Notes: generated from the letters alone by a model not told the origin. Shown: positions 35,457-44,511, counted from the stretch's first letter. The stretch: 61,597 nt of DNA from a virus (IMGVR_UViG_3300022743_000214:1-61597); one strand, 5' to 3'. Numbers and translations: made by a program.

Positions 35457-35787
35457 TTGTTTTTCTCACTCGGTGCGCAAACATGGCCTTGAATCGAGCC
35501 ACATTCACTTTGGGGTTCACTTTGGGTGTTTCCTTTTCAAGGAACGGCATGAAGTCCTCCACCCGGAAGGGACTGGCATCTTGGGCACGGTGTGCGTTGG
35601 CAAACGTGGAGGCGATCACGCCGCTTCGGTAGTCGGCCCTGAAGTCACCAAATGGCTCAAGCTGATAAAACGCCATCCACTCAGTGAGCTCATCCGAGCC
35701 CACCCTTTGGAGCATTTCGCGCACCGTCAGGCCAAGGGACAAGGCCAGACGGAACACAAAGCGCCGCGTGGGATGGGCGATCAGGCG
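35449..35787 (-). CDS. Tail assembly chaperone gpT, expressed by -1 frameshift from gpG
   Basis: This frame continues gpG in the -1 frame. It has no ribosome site and its only initiator is an internal GTG at 35757. The ribosome slips at the A-AAA-AAC heptamer at the end of gpG and continues into this frame, which adds about 112 residues to make the GT protein. gpG and gpGT in a set ratio assist tape-measure and tube assembly in lambda-like phages. The product overlaps the tape-measure start by 8 bases. Confidence 0.85.
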   Translation of the reverse strand, partial: RLIAHPTRRFVFRLALSLGLTVREMLQRVGSDELTEWMAFYQLEPFGDFRADYRSGVIASTFANAHRAQDASPFRVEDFMPFLEKETPKVNPKVNVARFKAMFAHRVRKTNG

Positions 35788-36131
35788 TTTTTTGCTGCAT
35801 CCACCTGATCGGTGCCAATGCCGTTGAGTCGCTGCGCCACAGCAAACACTCGGTCAAGGGCTTTGGCACTCTTGTGCCCCAGCGCAGTGATGTCGTCATC
35901 GGTGAAGAGACGCACGCCGCCCTCATCGCACAGGGTGAGCGAGACCAGACGGGCACGCACGTTCTCAAGTCGACTGTCTTTGCCGCTATCTTTTCCAATG
36001 AGACTGGCTTCAAACGCATCTCGATCGGTTCCGGTCATGGTGCGCACCTGCACGTCGCCTCCCCACTCGGGGACTTGAACGGTTTCACGCGGCAGGTCAT
36101 CGCACATCAAAATTTGGTCACGGGTCAACAT
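35781..36131 (-). CDS. Tail assembly chaperone gpG
   Basis: A 116-aa protein with acidic centre and the usual order between tube and tape-measure genes. Its last codons overlap the slippery heptamer. Together with its frameshifted GT form it guides tape-measure and tail tube assembly. The Asp-Asp-Leu-Pro N-terminus and Arg-Thr-Met-Thr-Gly-Thr-Asp-Arg-Asp-Ala-Phe segment resemble phage tail assembly chaperone families. Confidence 0.8.
   Translation of the reverse strand: MLTRDQILMCDDLPRETVQVPEWGGDVQVRTMTGTDRDAFEASLIGKDSGKDSRLENVRARLVSLTLCDEGGVRLFTDDDITALGHKSAKALDRVFAVAQRLNGIGTDQVDAAKNA
35787..35793 (-). promoter_or_regulatory. Programmed -1 frameshift slippery site A-AAA-AAC
   Basis: On the minus strand the heptamer reads A AAA AAC in the gpG frame, and the gpG stop TGA follows one codon later. 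This matches the canonical X-XXY-YYZ slippery site. The downstream frame fits a -1 shift by coordinate arithmetic. No strong stem-loop is obvious immediately after it by eye. Confidence 0.85.
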
Positions 36132-36146
36132 GGTTGATTTCCTTCT

Positions 36147-36557
36147 TTAAGCTTCGGTGATATCGCCATCGATCTCAATCGTGACGGAGGCTTGCACAAC
36201 AGCGTCGACGCCGCCTTGCACGCTGAAATGGGTCACATAGCCATAAAAGGTCCATGTGGCCGGATTGGTGTCTGTGAACGTCAGCTTGAACTGACGGCGC
36301 ACACGGTTGGCACGATCGGCACGCAAGCCCTGATGTACCGTGTCATCGGGGTTGTAGTGCATGGTCATCGTGAGTTGGCCTTCATCGCGCAAGCCAACGC
36401 GTTTTTCCTTGGAAGTTGAGCCAAGGTTGGTGACATCGATCACAGCAGTTTGACCACCAGGCCCCTGAAACGAGACCACATTGGGGACCGTTTCAAACGC
36501 TGTGGTGTTGAATCGTGCAATCGTGATGCCCTGTGCGGTAATTGCTGTGCTGCTCAT
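36147..36557 (-). CDS. Major tail tube protein (gpV-like)
   Basis: A 136-aa beta-rich protein with the typical tail tube segments (Thr-Val-Pro-Asn-Val, Leu-Gly-Ser-Thr-Ser-Lys-Glu-Lys and a Phe-Tyr-Gly-Tyr-Val-Thr strand). Located between the gpU-like terminator and gpG, the expected position of the tube gene. It polymerises to form the tail tube. Confidence 0.88.
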   Translation of the reverse strand: MSSTAITAQGITIARFNTTAFETVPNVVSFQGPGGQTAVIDVTNLGSTSKEKRVGLRDEGQLTMTMHYNPDDTVHQGLRADRANRVRRQFKLTFTDTNPATWTFYGYVTHFSVQGGVDAVVQASVTIEIDGDITEA

Positions 36558-36586
36558 GCAAAAGCTCCATCTGTTTGTGGGATTGC

Positions 36587-36922
36587 CTATCGGTGATAGG
36601 TGTAGTCCACGCTCACCCGGTACAGCCGGGCCTGTTCTTCAAACGAAGTAAGCCCCATACGTACGTCGACGATGGAGCTCTTGTTAGTCAGTAACGCATC
36701 GAGCACCAACTCTTGAGTGAGATAGGCCTCTTGATAGGTTCTGGCGTAGGTATCGACTTGCATGCGAATGCGTTGCAAGCCATTCGGCCCATCAATGCCA
36801 AAGATGTGCTCTTGCACGATGGGCGTGTAAACAATGGCTGGGTACTGAGCGTCTTGCGGTGCAACAAGCGCATAGACCTCACCACCCACCAGTTCTTTGA
36901 TGGCGTCGTAAAAATCCTGCAT
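36587..36922 (-). CDS. Tail terminator/completion protein (DUF3168-like)
   Basis: A 111-aa protein with the mixed alpha/beta pattern of gpU/DUF3168 tail completion proteins (Asp-Phe-Tyr-Asp-Ala-Ile and Tyr-Pro-Ala-Ile-Val-Tyr). It would cap the tail tube and join it to the head. Its neighbours are the head-closure and tube genes. Confidence 0.8.
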   Translation of the reverse strand: MQDFYDAIKELVGGEVYALVAPQDAQYPAIVYTPIVQEHIFGIDGPNGLQRIRMQVDTYARTYQEAYLTQELVLDALLTNKSSIVDVRMGLTSFEEQARLYRVSVDYTYHR

Positions 36923-36941
36923 GGCTTATTTCCTAGATTGC

Positions 36942-37430
36942 TTACTTTCTATTCAGCGCTTTGGCTTCAGTCTCGATCTGCAGCCTCAGACGATCCTTGA
37001 TCGCATCCACCGCTTCACGACGCTTGGCTTCAAGTGCAGGTCTGAGAAATGGCCGTGCTTGCATCTTGCGAGTCCCGAACTCAAGGAACCGCCAATACCA
37101 AGCGTCTTGTGACAAGTTGCCACGCTTGCCCTGGTGTCTGTATTTCTTGCCATGGCGCACCGTCACAAAGAACGTCTGGCGCGTCAGACTTGAGAGCTCA
37201 GGGATTTGTTTCATGATGATGGAACGCTTGAGCGTGCCGGGTGGCGGCTGATCGGACCCGAGGTACTGGGCCGCTATTGGGGCCCTGACTCTTGCCTCTT
37301 CACGAATCACCTTGGCTCCTGCGTAGACAGACACACGCAGCCCATTTCTTTGCACACGGACGGGAAGCTCTCGCAACGCGTTGGCCAACTCGGCCAGTCC
37401 ATCGATGTGGACCTTCTCGTACTTAGCCAT
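36942..37430 (-). CDS. HK97 gp10-like neck protein
   Basis: About 162 aa from ATG 37430; an in-frame ATG two codons earlier (37436) is possible. The segments Ala-Glu-Leu-Ala-Asn-Ala-Leu-Arg-Glu-Leu-Pro and Arg-Phe-Leu-Glu-Phe-Gly-Thr-Arg-Lys-Met are typical of the HK97 gp10-like family, which helps connect head and tail. Basic protein. It overlaps the head closure gene slightly. Confidence 0.85.
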   Translation of the reverse strand: MAKYEKVHIDGLAELANALRELPVRVQRNGLRVSVYAGAKVIREEARVRAPIAAQYLGSDQPPPGTLKRSIIMKQIPELSSLTRQTFFVTVRHGKKYRHQGKRGNLSQDAWYWRFLEFGTRKMQARPFLRPALEAKRREAVDAIKDRLRLQIETEAKALNRK

Positions 37431-37773
37431 CGTCAAGACCTTCGGACGCCAGCAGCGTGATTTGCACTCGCTTCTCGTCTTCGTTCAACGCCGAGTGGAT
37501 GTTGAAGATTCGTGAGCGGTACAAGGCCCTCATCTGGGCGACTTGTTGCGGGTCATCGAATATGGGTTGGTAGCGCACCGTGATCTGGTGTGAAATCTCT
37601 GCCGAGATGCGACTGGCAATCACGGCTTCGCGCCCCGACAGGGGTTGGATTTTTCCCCACACCGTGGTCACATCGGTCCAGCTCCTGCGAGGAGCCCCCA
37701 TCAAGTCCTTGATAGTGGTTGGGCGCTGGAATTTGATGCGACGGTTGAGCGATCCAGCATTAAGTGGATTCAT
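37423..37773 (-). CDS. Head closure/head-tail adaptor protein
   Basis: A 116-aa beta-rich protein with Leu-Asn-Arg-Arg-Ile-x-Phe-Gln near the N-terminus, then Trp-Gly-Lys-Ile-Gln-Pro-Leu-Ser-Gly-Arg-Glu. This matches the SPP1 gp16-like phage head-tail adaptor family. It closes the connector after packaging. It lies between the connector and gp10-like genes. Confidence 0.85.
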   Translation of the reverse strand: MNPLNAGSLNRRIKFQRPTTIKDLMGAPRRSWTDVTTVWGKIQPLSGREAVIASRISAEISHQITVRYQPIFDDPQQVAQMRALYRSRIFNIHSALNEDEKRVQITLLASEGLDDG

Positions 37774-37793
37774 CTGTTCAGACTCCAGGTTTT

Positions 37794-38417
37794 TTAAATC
37801 ATTGGGACCTTGTAGGGGTCTAACAATCCATCCACAAACTGCAGCGTTTCAATGCGCCCACGTGATAGAGCCACCACTTCTTCGCGGTAGGTGTAAAGGC
37901 TTGCGACGCGCATCTTGATCCAACTCTTGATACCTTCGGGCACGGCTGAGGCGTCTCCATAACCCACATCAAACGTGACGGATACCGCACCAATTTGCGG
38001 AAGCGGAATGGGCCAGATTTGTCCAAAAACGGGAGTGATGCGAGCAGGCTCACACGCAGCGTCTACCGTGTAGTTCGCTGCAGGCATGGTTTGCTGAACA
38101 CTTGCCATATCCAGATAGTTGATCGCCACCACGCTTTGAACGGGTGACTTTGGAATCAGGATGGCATGCCCAGGCAAAGTGAATGGCTGACCTGCCGGAA
38201 CCCCCATGAGGCTCGGACCAGGAAAGCTGTCCAGGATCATTCGCCAGCGTGCAGTCATGAACTGCCGGTTGGTGATGGTCTCCGCTGCCTGTCTGGCAGA
38301 GGAGATCAACATTTGAATGAGCCCATCGTCGTCATTGAAATCCACCCGCAGGTGAAGCTTGGCCTCATTAAGAGAAACCGGTTCACCTGCGGGAGGGGTG
38401 AGCAATTGCATGGGCAT
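37794..38417 (-). CDS. Head-tail connector protein (gp6-like)
   Basis: A 207-aa protein with Leu-Asn-Glu-Ala-Lys-x-His-Leu-Arg-Val-Asp near the N-terminus, the hallmark of gp6-like phage head-tail connector adaptors. It builds the adaptor ring below the portal. It sits directly after capsid-region genes in the packaging order. Confidence 0.88.
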   Translation of the reverse strand: MPMQLLTPPAGEPVSLNEAKLHLRVDFNDDDGLIQMLISSARQAAETITNRQFMTARWRMILDSFPGPSLMGVPAGQPFTLPGHAILIPKSPVQSVVAINYLDMASVQQTMPAANYTVDAACEPARITPVFGQIWPIPLPQIGAVSVTFDVGYGDASAVPEGIKSWIKMRVASLYTYREEVVALSRGRIETLQFVDGLLDPYKVPMI

Positions 38418-38449
38418 GCGCTTTCTCCCCTATTGATCACCCCTTGGGG

Positions 38450-38899
38450 TTAGACCACCTGAGCCACAGCCGACTGGTTTGCACCGTCGGCAGGCTCATA
38501 ACGTGGGTTCATGCCCAGCAACTGCGCTGCGGTGTAAGCCGCTGCTGTGCCCACCGTCACAACTAGTCGCACATAGGCAAAGCCTGCGTTGACGTCCAGC
38601 TCCTCAGAGCGAAGATTGATCAGCACCTGACGGCTTGCACCGTTGGCGGCTTGTGTGAGTTGGGTGATGGCCTTGCCCGTGATGTCTTTGGCACCCGTGC
38701 CATTGCCATCAGTGGCTTGCTGCAGCTTGGCGTCCACCGTGCTGCCAGTCGCGAGCACCCCGGTTTCAATCAAAGCCAACAGGCTGTGGTACCCACTCAG
38801 TGAGATCCAGCCGGAGTTGGCCACGCCCGCAGCTTGGTTGCTCGGATCAACAGTGGCCAGGATGGCAAGCTGTTCGCTGCCTTTTGCATTGGGAAACAT
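38450..38899 (-). CDS. Hypothetical head-region protein (149 aa), possible decoration protein
   Basis: A 149-aa protein rich in Ala, Gly, Thr and Gln between the capsid and connector genes. Strand-rich composition, no cysteine and no membrane segment. The position and size fit a capsid decoration or neck accessory protein, but the family is not recognised. The N-terminus Met-Phe-Pro-Asn-Ala-Lys-Gly-Ser-Glu resembles other small phage head proteins (weak). Confidence 0.6.
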   Translation of the reverse strand: MFPNAKGSEQLAILATVDPSNQAAGVANSGWISLSGYHSLLALIETGVLATGSTVDAKLQQATDGNGTGAKDITGKAITQLTQAANGASRQVLINLRSEELDVNAGFAYVRLVVTVGTAAAYTAAQLLGMNPRYEPADGANQSAVAQVV

Positions 38900-38926
38900 T
38901 CAAGTTCTCCTTTAAATTGGCGACGC

Positions 38927-40243
38927 TCAGCGTGCGCCCAGTTGAACAAAGGGCGACATCGTTGCGCTGCCCTTGGCAGGCGAAATGGGTGCCGCAATCT
39001 TGGATTGACCATCCATGCGGAAAGTCGTACGGAAGGCCGTGAGGTCTGCATCGAAATACAGATGCATCGATGTAGCTGTTTGCATGCCACCGGCCTTGGT
39101 GATGGTCTGGTAGTAGGACAAGTCAGCCAACAAGACATCGCCTGCACCGGAGAAGCTGTTCGCGTGCTGGGACACGAATACAGGGCGACCCAGCAAGGTG
39201 CCGTAGGGCGAAACTTGGATGCCGCCGACATTCAAGCCCATGGGCAGATAGATCGGGTAGTTGCCCAAAGTGAGCGTAAACAAGGCAGGCAAGACATCGT
39301 TGTTGACGATCCACACCGCCTTGGCAAACGACGCTGGGGGCAAGCGCGAAATCATCTTGGCCAAGTTCTGAGCCAAGAGCGTTTGCGTTGCCTGACCTGT
39401 TTCCTTGGCCACGGTGACGGTGGTTGCATTGCTCATACAGCCAACGGGAACACCAGTACCGGAGCCGAACAGGATCGACTCATTGGTTTTCCAGCGAATG
39501 GAAGTGGCGATCTTGTCGGGCAAGTAGGTCGAGAGCGCATTGGTGTCGTCCAGCAACTCATCGGTCACAGGTACAAGTGCCATGAGCTTTTTGAGACGCA
39601 GGGTCGACAAACCGAGCACGGGTTTGGTGTTCACCGCAGGGGTGGCTTCACCTTGCCAATAGGCTCGGATACCGTTGCTGCCCCAAGGCGTGGTTTCGTC
39701 CTTAGGGAAGGCCATGGTGTTACCCGTGATTTCCACGTTGTCAGTCAGCGGCAGCAGGGAATCCTCGCCCAGCGACAACTGGAAGATTTCCTGCGCGAAC
39801 TGAGGTGGCACCAAAAAGCCACCATCTTGCGCAGAGCCTTCACTGCCAAAGCTCGAAGGTGCTGCTGCATTACGCGCAGAACCGATCAACAGGCGATCAT
39901 CAATCGAGGAGCCAGGGTTTTGCGCCTGACGCACTGTCTTGAGAAACTCCCCAACGCTTTTAAAGCCATGCTTGGGATCAGAAGCAGCGTTGTCCACCAC
40001 GGTGATGACGGAAGCGTTGGGCAAATGAGCCGTATGCATCATGTGCGCCTCTTCGGCGATCAGTGCAGCTTCACGATCAATCGCGGCAGAGGTTGCCTCA
40101 ATCTTGGATTTCAGGGCTTCAAAAGCACTGACCTCTTCTTCGTTCATGTCACGCTGCTCAGCGGCAGCGATGTCGGTCAGGGCACGTGCGTCCTTGACCA
40201 GGGTTGCTTTACGAGCCTGAAGCTCACGCAATTGCTTGCTCAT
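38927..40243 (-). CDS. HK97-type major capsid protein
   Basis: About 438 aa from ATG 40243, which has GGAGAAA upstream; a frame extended 39 codons upstream covers non-coding hairpin sequence and is rejected. The N-terminal about 100 residues are a charged coiled coil (delta domain) expected to be removed by the S49 protease. The rest is the HK97 fold, with Val-Pro-Pro-Gln-Phe-Ala and Trp-Lys-Thr-Asn-Glu-Ser-Ile-Leu-Phe-Gly-Ser-Gly-Thr segments. Forms the icosahedral shell. Confidence 0.95.
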   Translation of the reverse strand: MSKQLRELQARKATLVKDARALTDIAAAEQRDMNEEEVSAFEALKSKIEATSAAIDREAALIAEEAHMMHTAHLPNASVITVVDNAASDPKHGFKSVGEFLKTVRQAQNPGSSIDDRLLIGSARNAAAPSSFGSEGSAQDGGFLVPPQFAQEIFQLSLGEDSLLPLTDNVEITGNTMAFPKDETTPWGSNGIRAYWQGEATPAVNTKPVLGLSTLRLKKLMALVPVTDELLDDTNALSTYLPDKIATSIRWKTNESILFGSGTGVPVGCMSNATTVTVAKETGQATQTLLAQNLAKMISRLPPASFAKAVWIVNNDVLPALFTLTLGNYPIYLPMGLNVGGIQVSPYGTLLGRPVFVSQHANSFSGAGDVLLADLSYYQTITKAGGMQTATSMHLYFDADLTAFRTTFRMDGQSKIAAPISPAKGSATMSPFVQLGAR

Positions 40244-40261
40244 TGGTATTTCTCCAGAAAT

Positions 40262-40295
40262 GAAAAGACCGCCTAGTCGGAATGACTCAAGGCGG
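40262..40295 (-). terminator. GC-rich hairpin and T-rich tract before the capsid gene
   Basis: On the minus strand 6-base arms CCGCCT/AGGCGG enclose an inner AGTC/GACT stem with a five-base loop, and TCTTTTCATTT follows, then the GGAGAAA ribosome site of the capsid gene. It lies between the protease and capsid genes. It may act as a partial terminator or as an mRNA processing or stability element that gives the capsid its own abundant transcript. Confidence 0.5.
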
Positions 40296-40386
40296 CGACA
40301 GGGATAACGACCAACGGGTCGCAGATGAACACACCCCTCAACGGAGGGATGCAAGAACATAAGGTGTTAGGTGAGTAGGTACTGGC

Positions 40387-41313
40387 TTAGATCAGCGCCA
40401 GGGCATCACGCGCTTGTTTCAGACGCGAGGAACTGCGCACAGGCGTGGAGCGGGTGTTGGCCTGCATCTTGGCGAGCACATCATCAAAGCTTGCGATGCC
40501 GTCGACCATGTTCTGCGCCAAGGCAGCGTCTGCACCCAGCACACGACCTTCGCCCATGCCGGTGCGAACATCGTTGATCGACACACCACGACCAATCGCT
40601 ACCGCTTCAACGAAGGCGTTGTAGTAGTCGTCCACACGGGACTGCATGAACGCCTGGGCCTGCTCATCAAGGGGCACATAAGGGTTGCCCTCGACCTTGA
40701 ACTTGCCAGCTGAGATGAGCGTGGGTTTGACCCCGTCTTCTTCCAGTGCTTTGGAATAATCAAAGTGCGCTTGCCACACGCCAATGGAGCCCACCTCGCC
40801 ACCCGGGGTGACATAGAACTCGCTGGCCGAGCACCCGAGCCAATACGCAGCCGATGCTGCCAGGCTGTTAGCTACAGCGATGACTGGTTTTTGAGCACGT
40901 GCTTTAACGATCTCGCTGGCCAACTCGGCCACACCATAAACGCTGCCACCAGGACTGTCGATGTCGATCAGGATTTGACGGACGGTGTCATCAGCCAGCA
41001 TCTGACGCAGTACGGCAGCGAACTGTTGGGTGCTGGAGCTACCAGGCCCCGAGATGTCATCCACCATATTGCCGCGCTGCGTCACCACTCCGTACAGGGG
41101 CAGTACCGCGATGCCTGAGCCTGCGCTGGCTGCAGCCATTTGCTTACGGCTATCACGCAGCACGCGATCGGTATTGACCTGAAACAGAGTGTCTTCGCTG
41201 GGTGGCTCACCCGCAGACCAGCGGGTCAGGATGCCAGACATGGCCTGCAGACGTTCAGGCATCAAAGCCCAAGGGGTCGTCAAAAATTCAGAATGAAGTA
41301 GTTGTTTGTTCAT
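40387..41313 (-). CDS. S49-family prohead protease
   Basis: A 308-aa protein of the SppA/ClpP-like S49 family. The motif Asp-Ser-Pro-Gly-Gly-Ser (about residues 118-123) is the oxyanion segment; the nucleophile Ser is in the Leu-Ala-Ala-Ser-Ala-Ala-Tyr stretch about 35 residues later. It removes the capsid delta domain during maturation. It overlaps the portal gene by 4 bases. Confidence 0.92.
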   Translation of the reverse strand: MNKQLLHSEFLTTPWALMPERLQAMSGILTRWSAGEPPSEDTLFQVNTDRVLRDSRKQMAAASAGSGIAVLPLYGVVTQRGNMVDDISGPGSSSTQQFAAVLRQMLADDTVRQILIDIDSPGGSVYGVAELASEIVKARAQKPVIAVANSLAASAAYWLGCSASEFYVTPGGEVGSIGVWQAHFDYSKALEEDGVKPTLISAGKFKVEGNPYVPLDEQAQAFMQSRVDDYYNAFVEAVAIGRGVSINDVRTGMGEGRVLGADAALAQNMVDGIASFDDVLAKMQANTRSTPVRSSSRLKQARDALALI

Positions 41314-42794
41314 TGATTCATTCCTAGTTGAGTAAGCGATGCCGCAAGAGCCTCAGGCTCCAGTGGCATGACTTGTTCTTGTGCCCACTGCTGCACATGC
41401 GAGGAAGTCAATCCAAATGCTTGTGCAATCAGCTCGATTTCGTTCTTTGTGATGGAACCCTTTTTTGTGATGCGTCTAGACAATCGCATTGCGTTTGACT
41501 CGACCAGCATCCGAAAGCGCAGACTCAACTCTTGATCACCTGTGGGCGAGCTCTCGTCGGCACTCTCTTGGTCGTTGGGTTCTTGCTCTTGCTCGGCCTC
41601 TTCTGCATCCTCTTCTTCCACCATGTTCAGCGGTCGAAGTGGTTGATCCAGACCTTGCAGCGGGTTGAGGTTTTCTGAGATGCGTGCCTCGTTTCGGGTG
41701 AGCCATCCGTTTTGGATGCCGCTTTGGTAATAGGCAGAACGGCTTGAAGCGTCACCTCGCATGAGATTGGCAAAGTCAAACTCGATCTCGAGCGCATCAC
41801 CATCGGGGAGAAGCTCCGTTTCGATGGACGCCTCCCAACGCTCAGCCCATGGCGTCATGGTGTGCATGACGAACTCGAGGCTTTGCTGCTCGATGTTGGA
41901 AAACGTTGCTCGCTCCAAATCGGCAATCATGTGCGGTGGCACACGGAACATTCGAGCAATGTCTGTTATCTGGAACTTGCGTAGTTCCAGAAACTGAGCA
42001 TCCTTGTTCGTGACACCCACCTCATGGAACTTCATGCCGTTCTCAAGCACAAGGACCTTGCCCCGGTTTGAACCCGCCTGCGCCGACTGGTAAGAGTCAC
42101 GAAACACCCGCTTGGCTTCTGCATCCTTGAATGTGCCGGGAAACTCAATCCAGCCACCAGTGGGCTTGGCATCGTTGGTGAAGAACCTGGCTCCGTAGTC
42201 CTGTGCGGCCAAGGCCATGCCAAGACTCTCTCTCGCGAGCTCAATCGGGCTCATGCCCATCAAACCATCCGAGGACAGGCCCCTCAAGTGCCAGATCTGG
42301 CCTCTTGGGAAAACCGTCTCGTCTCCGCTTTGCATTCGAACGCGGTAGCGAAAGTCACCGCTGTCCATCACCTCCATGCGAACACGGTCGGGGTGGATGG
42401 GCATCAGCTCGGTGATCTCCCCTCGAGAGTTGGAGATGATCTGACAAAACGCATTGCCTCTGAGAGACAAGTGCCCTTGCAGCATCTCGCGCCACTCGAA
42501 GGGGTTCTGGAAGCGATTGGGTTTTCTGGCTAGTAGGTTGTAGAGCCAGTGATCCGTCACACGGTCTTTGCCACCATCCTTGCGTTGGCGATAGACCACC
42601 ACGGGCAAGGACGCCATCGTCTCCGACAGGATGCGCACACAGGCATAAACCGCAGACAACCGCAGCGCCCCATCGGGTGACACACGCATGCCTGACGAGC
42701 TTCGCACCGAGACTGGCTCAAAAAAGAAATCGCCCCATGGGGAGCGATCGCTTGTTGAGGCTTTGAATCGATCTAGTAAGGTAAAAAATCCCAT
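41310..42794 (-). CDS. HK97-family portal protein
   Basis: A 494-aa protein with HK97 portal hallmarks: the Ser-Ala-Val-Tyr-Ala-Cys-Val-Arg-Ile-Leu-Ser-Glu segment near residue 50, Asn-Pro-Phe-Glu-Trp-Arg-Glu, and Phe-Arg-Val-Pro-Pro-His-Met-Ile. The C-terminus is long, acidic and Gln/Glu-rich. Forms the packaging vertex ring. Confidence 0.95.
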   Translation of the reverse strand: MGFFTLLDRFKASTSDRSPWGDFFFEPVSVRSSSGMRVSPDGALRLSAVYACVRILSETMASLPVVVYRQRKDGGKDRVTDHWLYNLLARKPNRFQNPFEWREMLQGHLSLRGNAFCQIISNSRGEITELMPIHPDRVRMEVMDSGDFRYRVRMQSGDETVFPRGQIWHLRGLSSDGLMGMSPIELARESLGMALAAQDYGARFFTNDAKPTGGWIEFPGTFKDAEAKRVFRDSYQSAQAGSNRGKVLVLENGMKFHEVGVTNKDAQFLELRKFQITDIARMFRVPPHMIADLERATFSNIEQQSLEFVMHTMTPWAERWEASIETELLPDGDALEIEFDFANLMRGDASSRSAYYQSGIQNGWLTRNEARISENLNPLQGLDQPLRPLNMVEEEDAEEAEQEQEPNDQESADESSPTGDQELSLRFRMLVESNAMRLSRRITKKGSITKNEIELIAQAFGLTSSHVQQWAQEQVMPLEPEALAASLTQLGMNQ

Positions 42795-42798
42795 TGCT

Positions 42799-44505
42799 TC
42801 AGAGCACCATCAACTCGTAGTCGGAACCCAAGACCACCGATTCACCCGGTTTGATTGCGCGTGAGAGCGCCATGATCAAGGCCACGATTCCGTCTATCTT
42901 GTTTTCTGCTCGCTCCTTGCGTGGATAGATGTTGTCTTTGACGTCCATGTGCGCCACCACGTTGCTCGCCATCCAGGCAAGCACAGGGTCGCCATCGTGG
43001 GCGAGCTTTTTTTGCAAGACCAGGGCTTCCAGGGTCTTCATCGGTTCGCTGAAATTCAATACCGTGGGGCGCACCTCAATCATGGGCAAGCCTTCGGCCA
43101 GCATCCTTGTGGATAACTGCGTGGCCTGGAATGGATCGAACGCCACCGCCTCAATCGAGAACTTGGATGCAAGCTCCAGTAGATCAGCTTCAATCCAGCT
43201 GAAATCAATCACGTTGCCCGGCGTCACACTCAGGCGACCCGTGTGGGACCACCCTTGGTATTGGCTGTTTCCTGCTGCTTGCACGGTGTCTTCCGGCAAG
43301 TAATACTTGCCAAACACAACAAATGCGTCAGGTGTGTCAGGGTGTTGGAACAACATCACCAGTGCAGCGATGTCCGTCTTGCTGGCCAGGTCCAAACCAA
43401 TCCAGCAAGGCTGACCAAGGAACTGATCCAGTTCCAGATCAGGATTCATGCCTGCATCCCATGCCCGCATGTCCATCCACGACTTGTCCGCACTCACCCA
43501 CTCGTTGAGGTGTTTGGTTTTGAAGTTGTTCACCGCACTGGGCAACTGCATGGCCTTGGATTGCAAAGGCACCAGGATTTCCTCACGCACCGAAATCCCC
43601 CAATTGGGATTGGCCTTGATGAGCGCATCCTTGGCAGTCCAGTCATCACCTTCATCCAGCCCGTAGATGATCCCGAACTGGGAATCGTCTTCAAACACCC
43701 GGTTGAGCAGCTTGGTGACAAAGCTCCTGACCTCATAGCAAATGCCAGTGCGATTGCTGCCTGCTGTGGTGATCACCCATAGCAAGGAGTTGTCCCGCTT
43801 ACCCGTCCCTGTCTCCACGACGTCATACACGGTGCGTGTCTTGTGCGCGTGCAGCTCATCAATGCAACCCATATGGATGTTCAGACCATCCAGCGTGGAT
43901 CCTTCTGCAGAGAGCGCTTCGAACTTGGAGCCGGTCTGGAGCACATGCATGTTGTGTGCTCCAACGTTGACTGCAAATCTGCTGCGAAAACCCGGGCTCA
44001 TGCGAGCCATGGTCTGCGCGTCCCCAAACACAATGCGTGCTTGGTCACGCGTGGTCGCCAGTGAATACACCTCTGCACCGCCTTCGCGGTCTGCAGCAAG
44101 CATGTACAGCCCCACTGCTGATGAGAGCGTTGACTTGGCGTTTCCACGTGGAACCTCAATGTAAGAACGCCTGAATCGGCGCTTACCGTCTGACTTGACC
44201 CATCCAAAGACCGTGGACAAGATGAACACTTGCCAGGGCTCCAGAACAATCATTTGCCCTGCCAGTGGTCCCTTGACATGCGGCAATCTTTCAATGAATG
44301 CACACAAATTGTCAGCAGGCTTGAATGGCCTGCCGTTTCTGTCGAGCAACTCAGGATTGAACTGGTAGACGCTGCTCTTGCGTTTGAAGCGCACAAGATC
44401 ATCGAGTTGACGCTGACACGCCTTTTGCACCCACTCGCAGGTCAAGATCTGTTTGGAGACAACTGCTTCTGCGTAGTGTTTGGCGCTCAAAGCAAATTTA
44501 CTCAT
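42799..44505 (-). CDS. Terminase large subunit
   Basis: A 568-aa protein. The Walker A variant Val-Pro-Arg-Gly-Asn-Ala-Lys-Ser and Walker B Cys-Ile-Asp-Glu-Leu-His form the packaging ATPase. The C-terminal RNase H-like nuclease shows Gly-Leu-Asp-Leu-Ala and a later Asp in Ala-Phe-Asp-Pro. It cuts concatemers and drives DNA into the prohead. TerS lies just upstream, the HNH gene before it. Confidence 0.95.
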   Translation of the reverse strand: MSKFALSAKHYAEAVVSKQILTCEWVQKACQRQLDDLVRFKRKSSVYQFNPELLDRNGRPFKPADNLCAFIERLPHVKGPLAGQMIVLEPWQVFILSTVFGWVKSDGKRRFRRSYIEVPRGNAKSTLSSAVGLYMLAADREGGAEVYSLATTRDQARIVFGDAQTMARMSPGFRSRFAVNVGAHNMHVLQTGSKFEALSAEGSTLDGLNIHMGCIDELHAHKTRTVYDVVETGTGKRDNSLLWVITTAGSNRTGICYEVRSFVTKLLNRVFEDDSQFGIIYGLDEGDDWTAKDALIKANPNWGISVREEILVPLQSKAMQLPSAVNNFKTKHLNEWVSADKSWMDMRAWDAGMNPDLELDQFLGQPCWIGLDLASKTDIAALVMLFQHPDTPDAFVVFGKYYLPEDTVQAAGNSQYQGWSHTGRLSVTPGNVIDFSWIEADLLELASKFSIEAVAFDPFQATQLSTRMLAEGLPMIEVRPTVLNFSEPMKTLEALVLQKKLAHDGDPVLAWMASNVVAHMDVKDNIYPRKERAENKIDGIVALIMALSRAIKPGESVVLGSDYELMVL

Positions 44506-44511
44506 CTCACC

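Noticed and set aside
38834-40276. 480-aa plus-strand reading frame
   Set aside because: It is the antisense shadow of the capsid gene, whose HK97-type sequence and ribosome site are clear.
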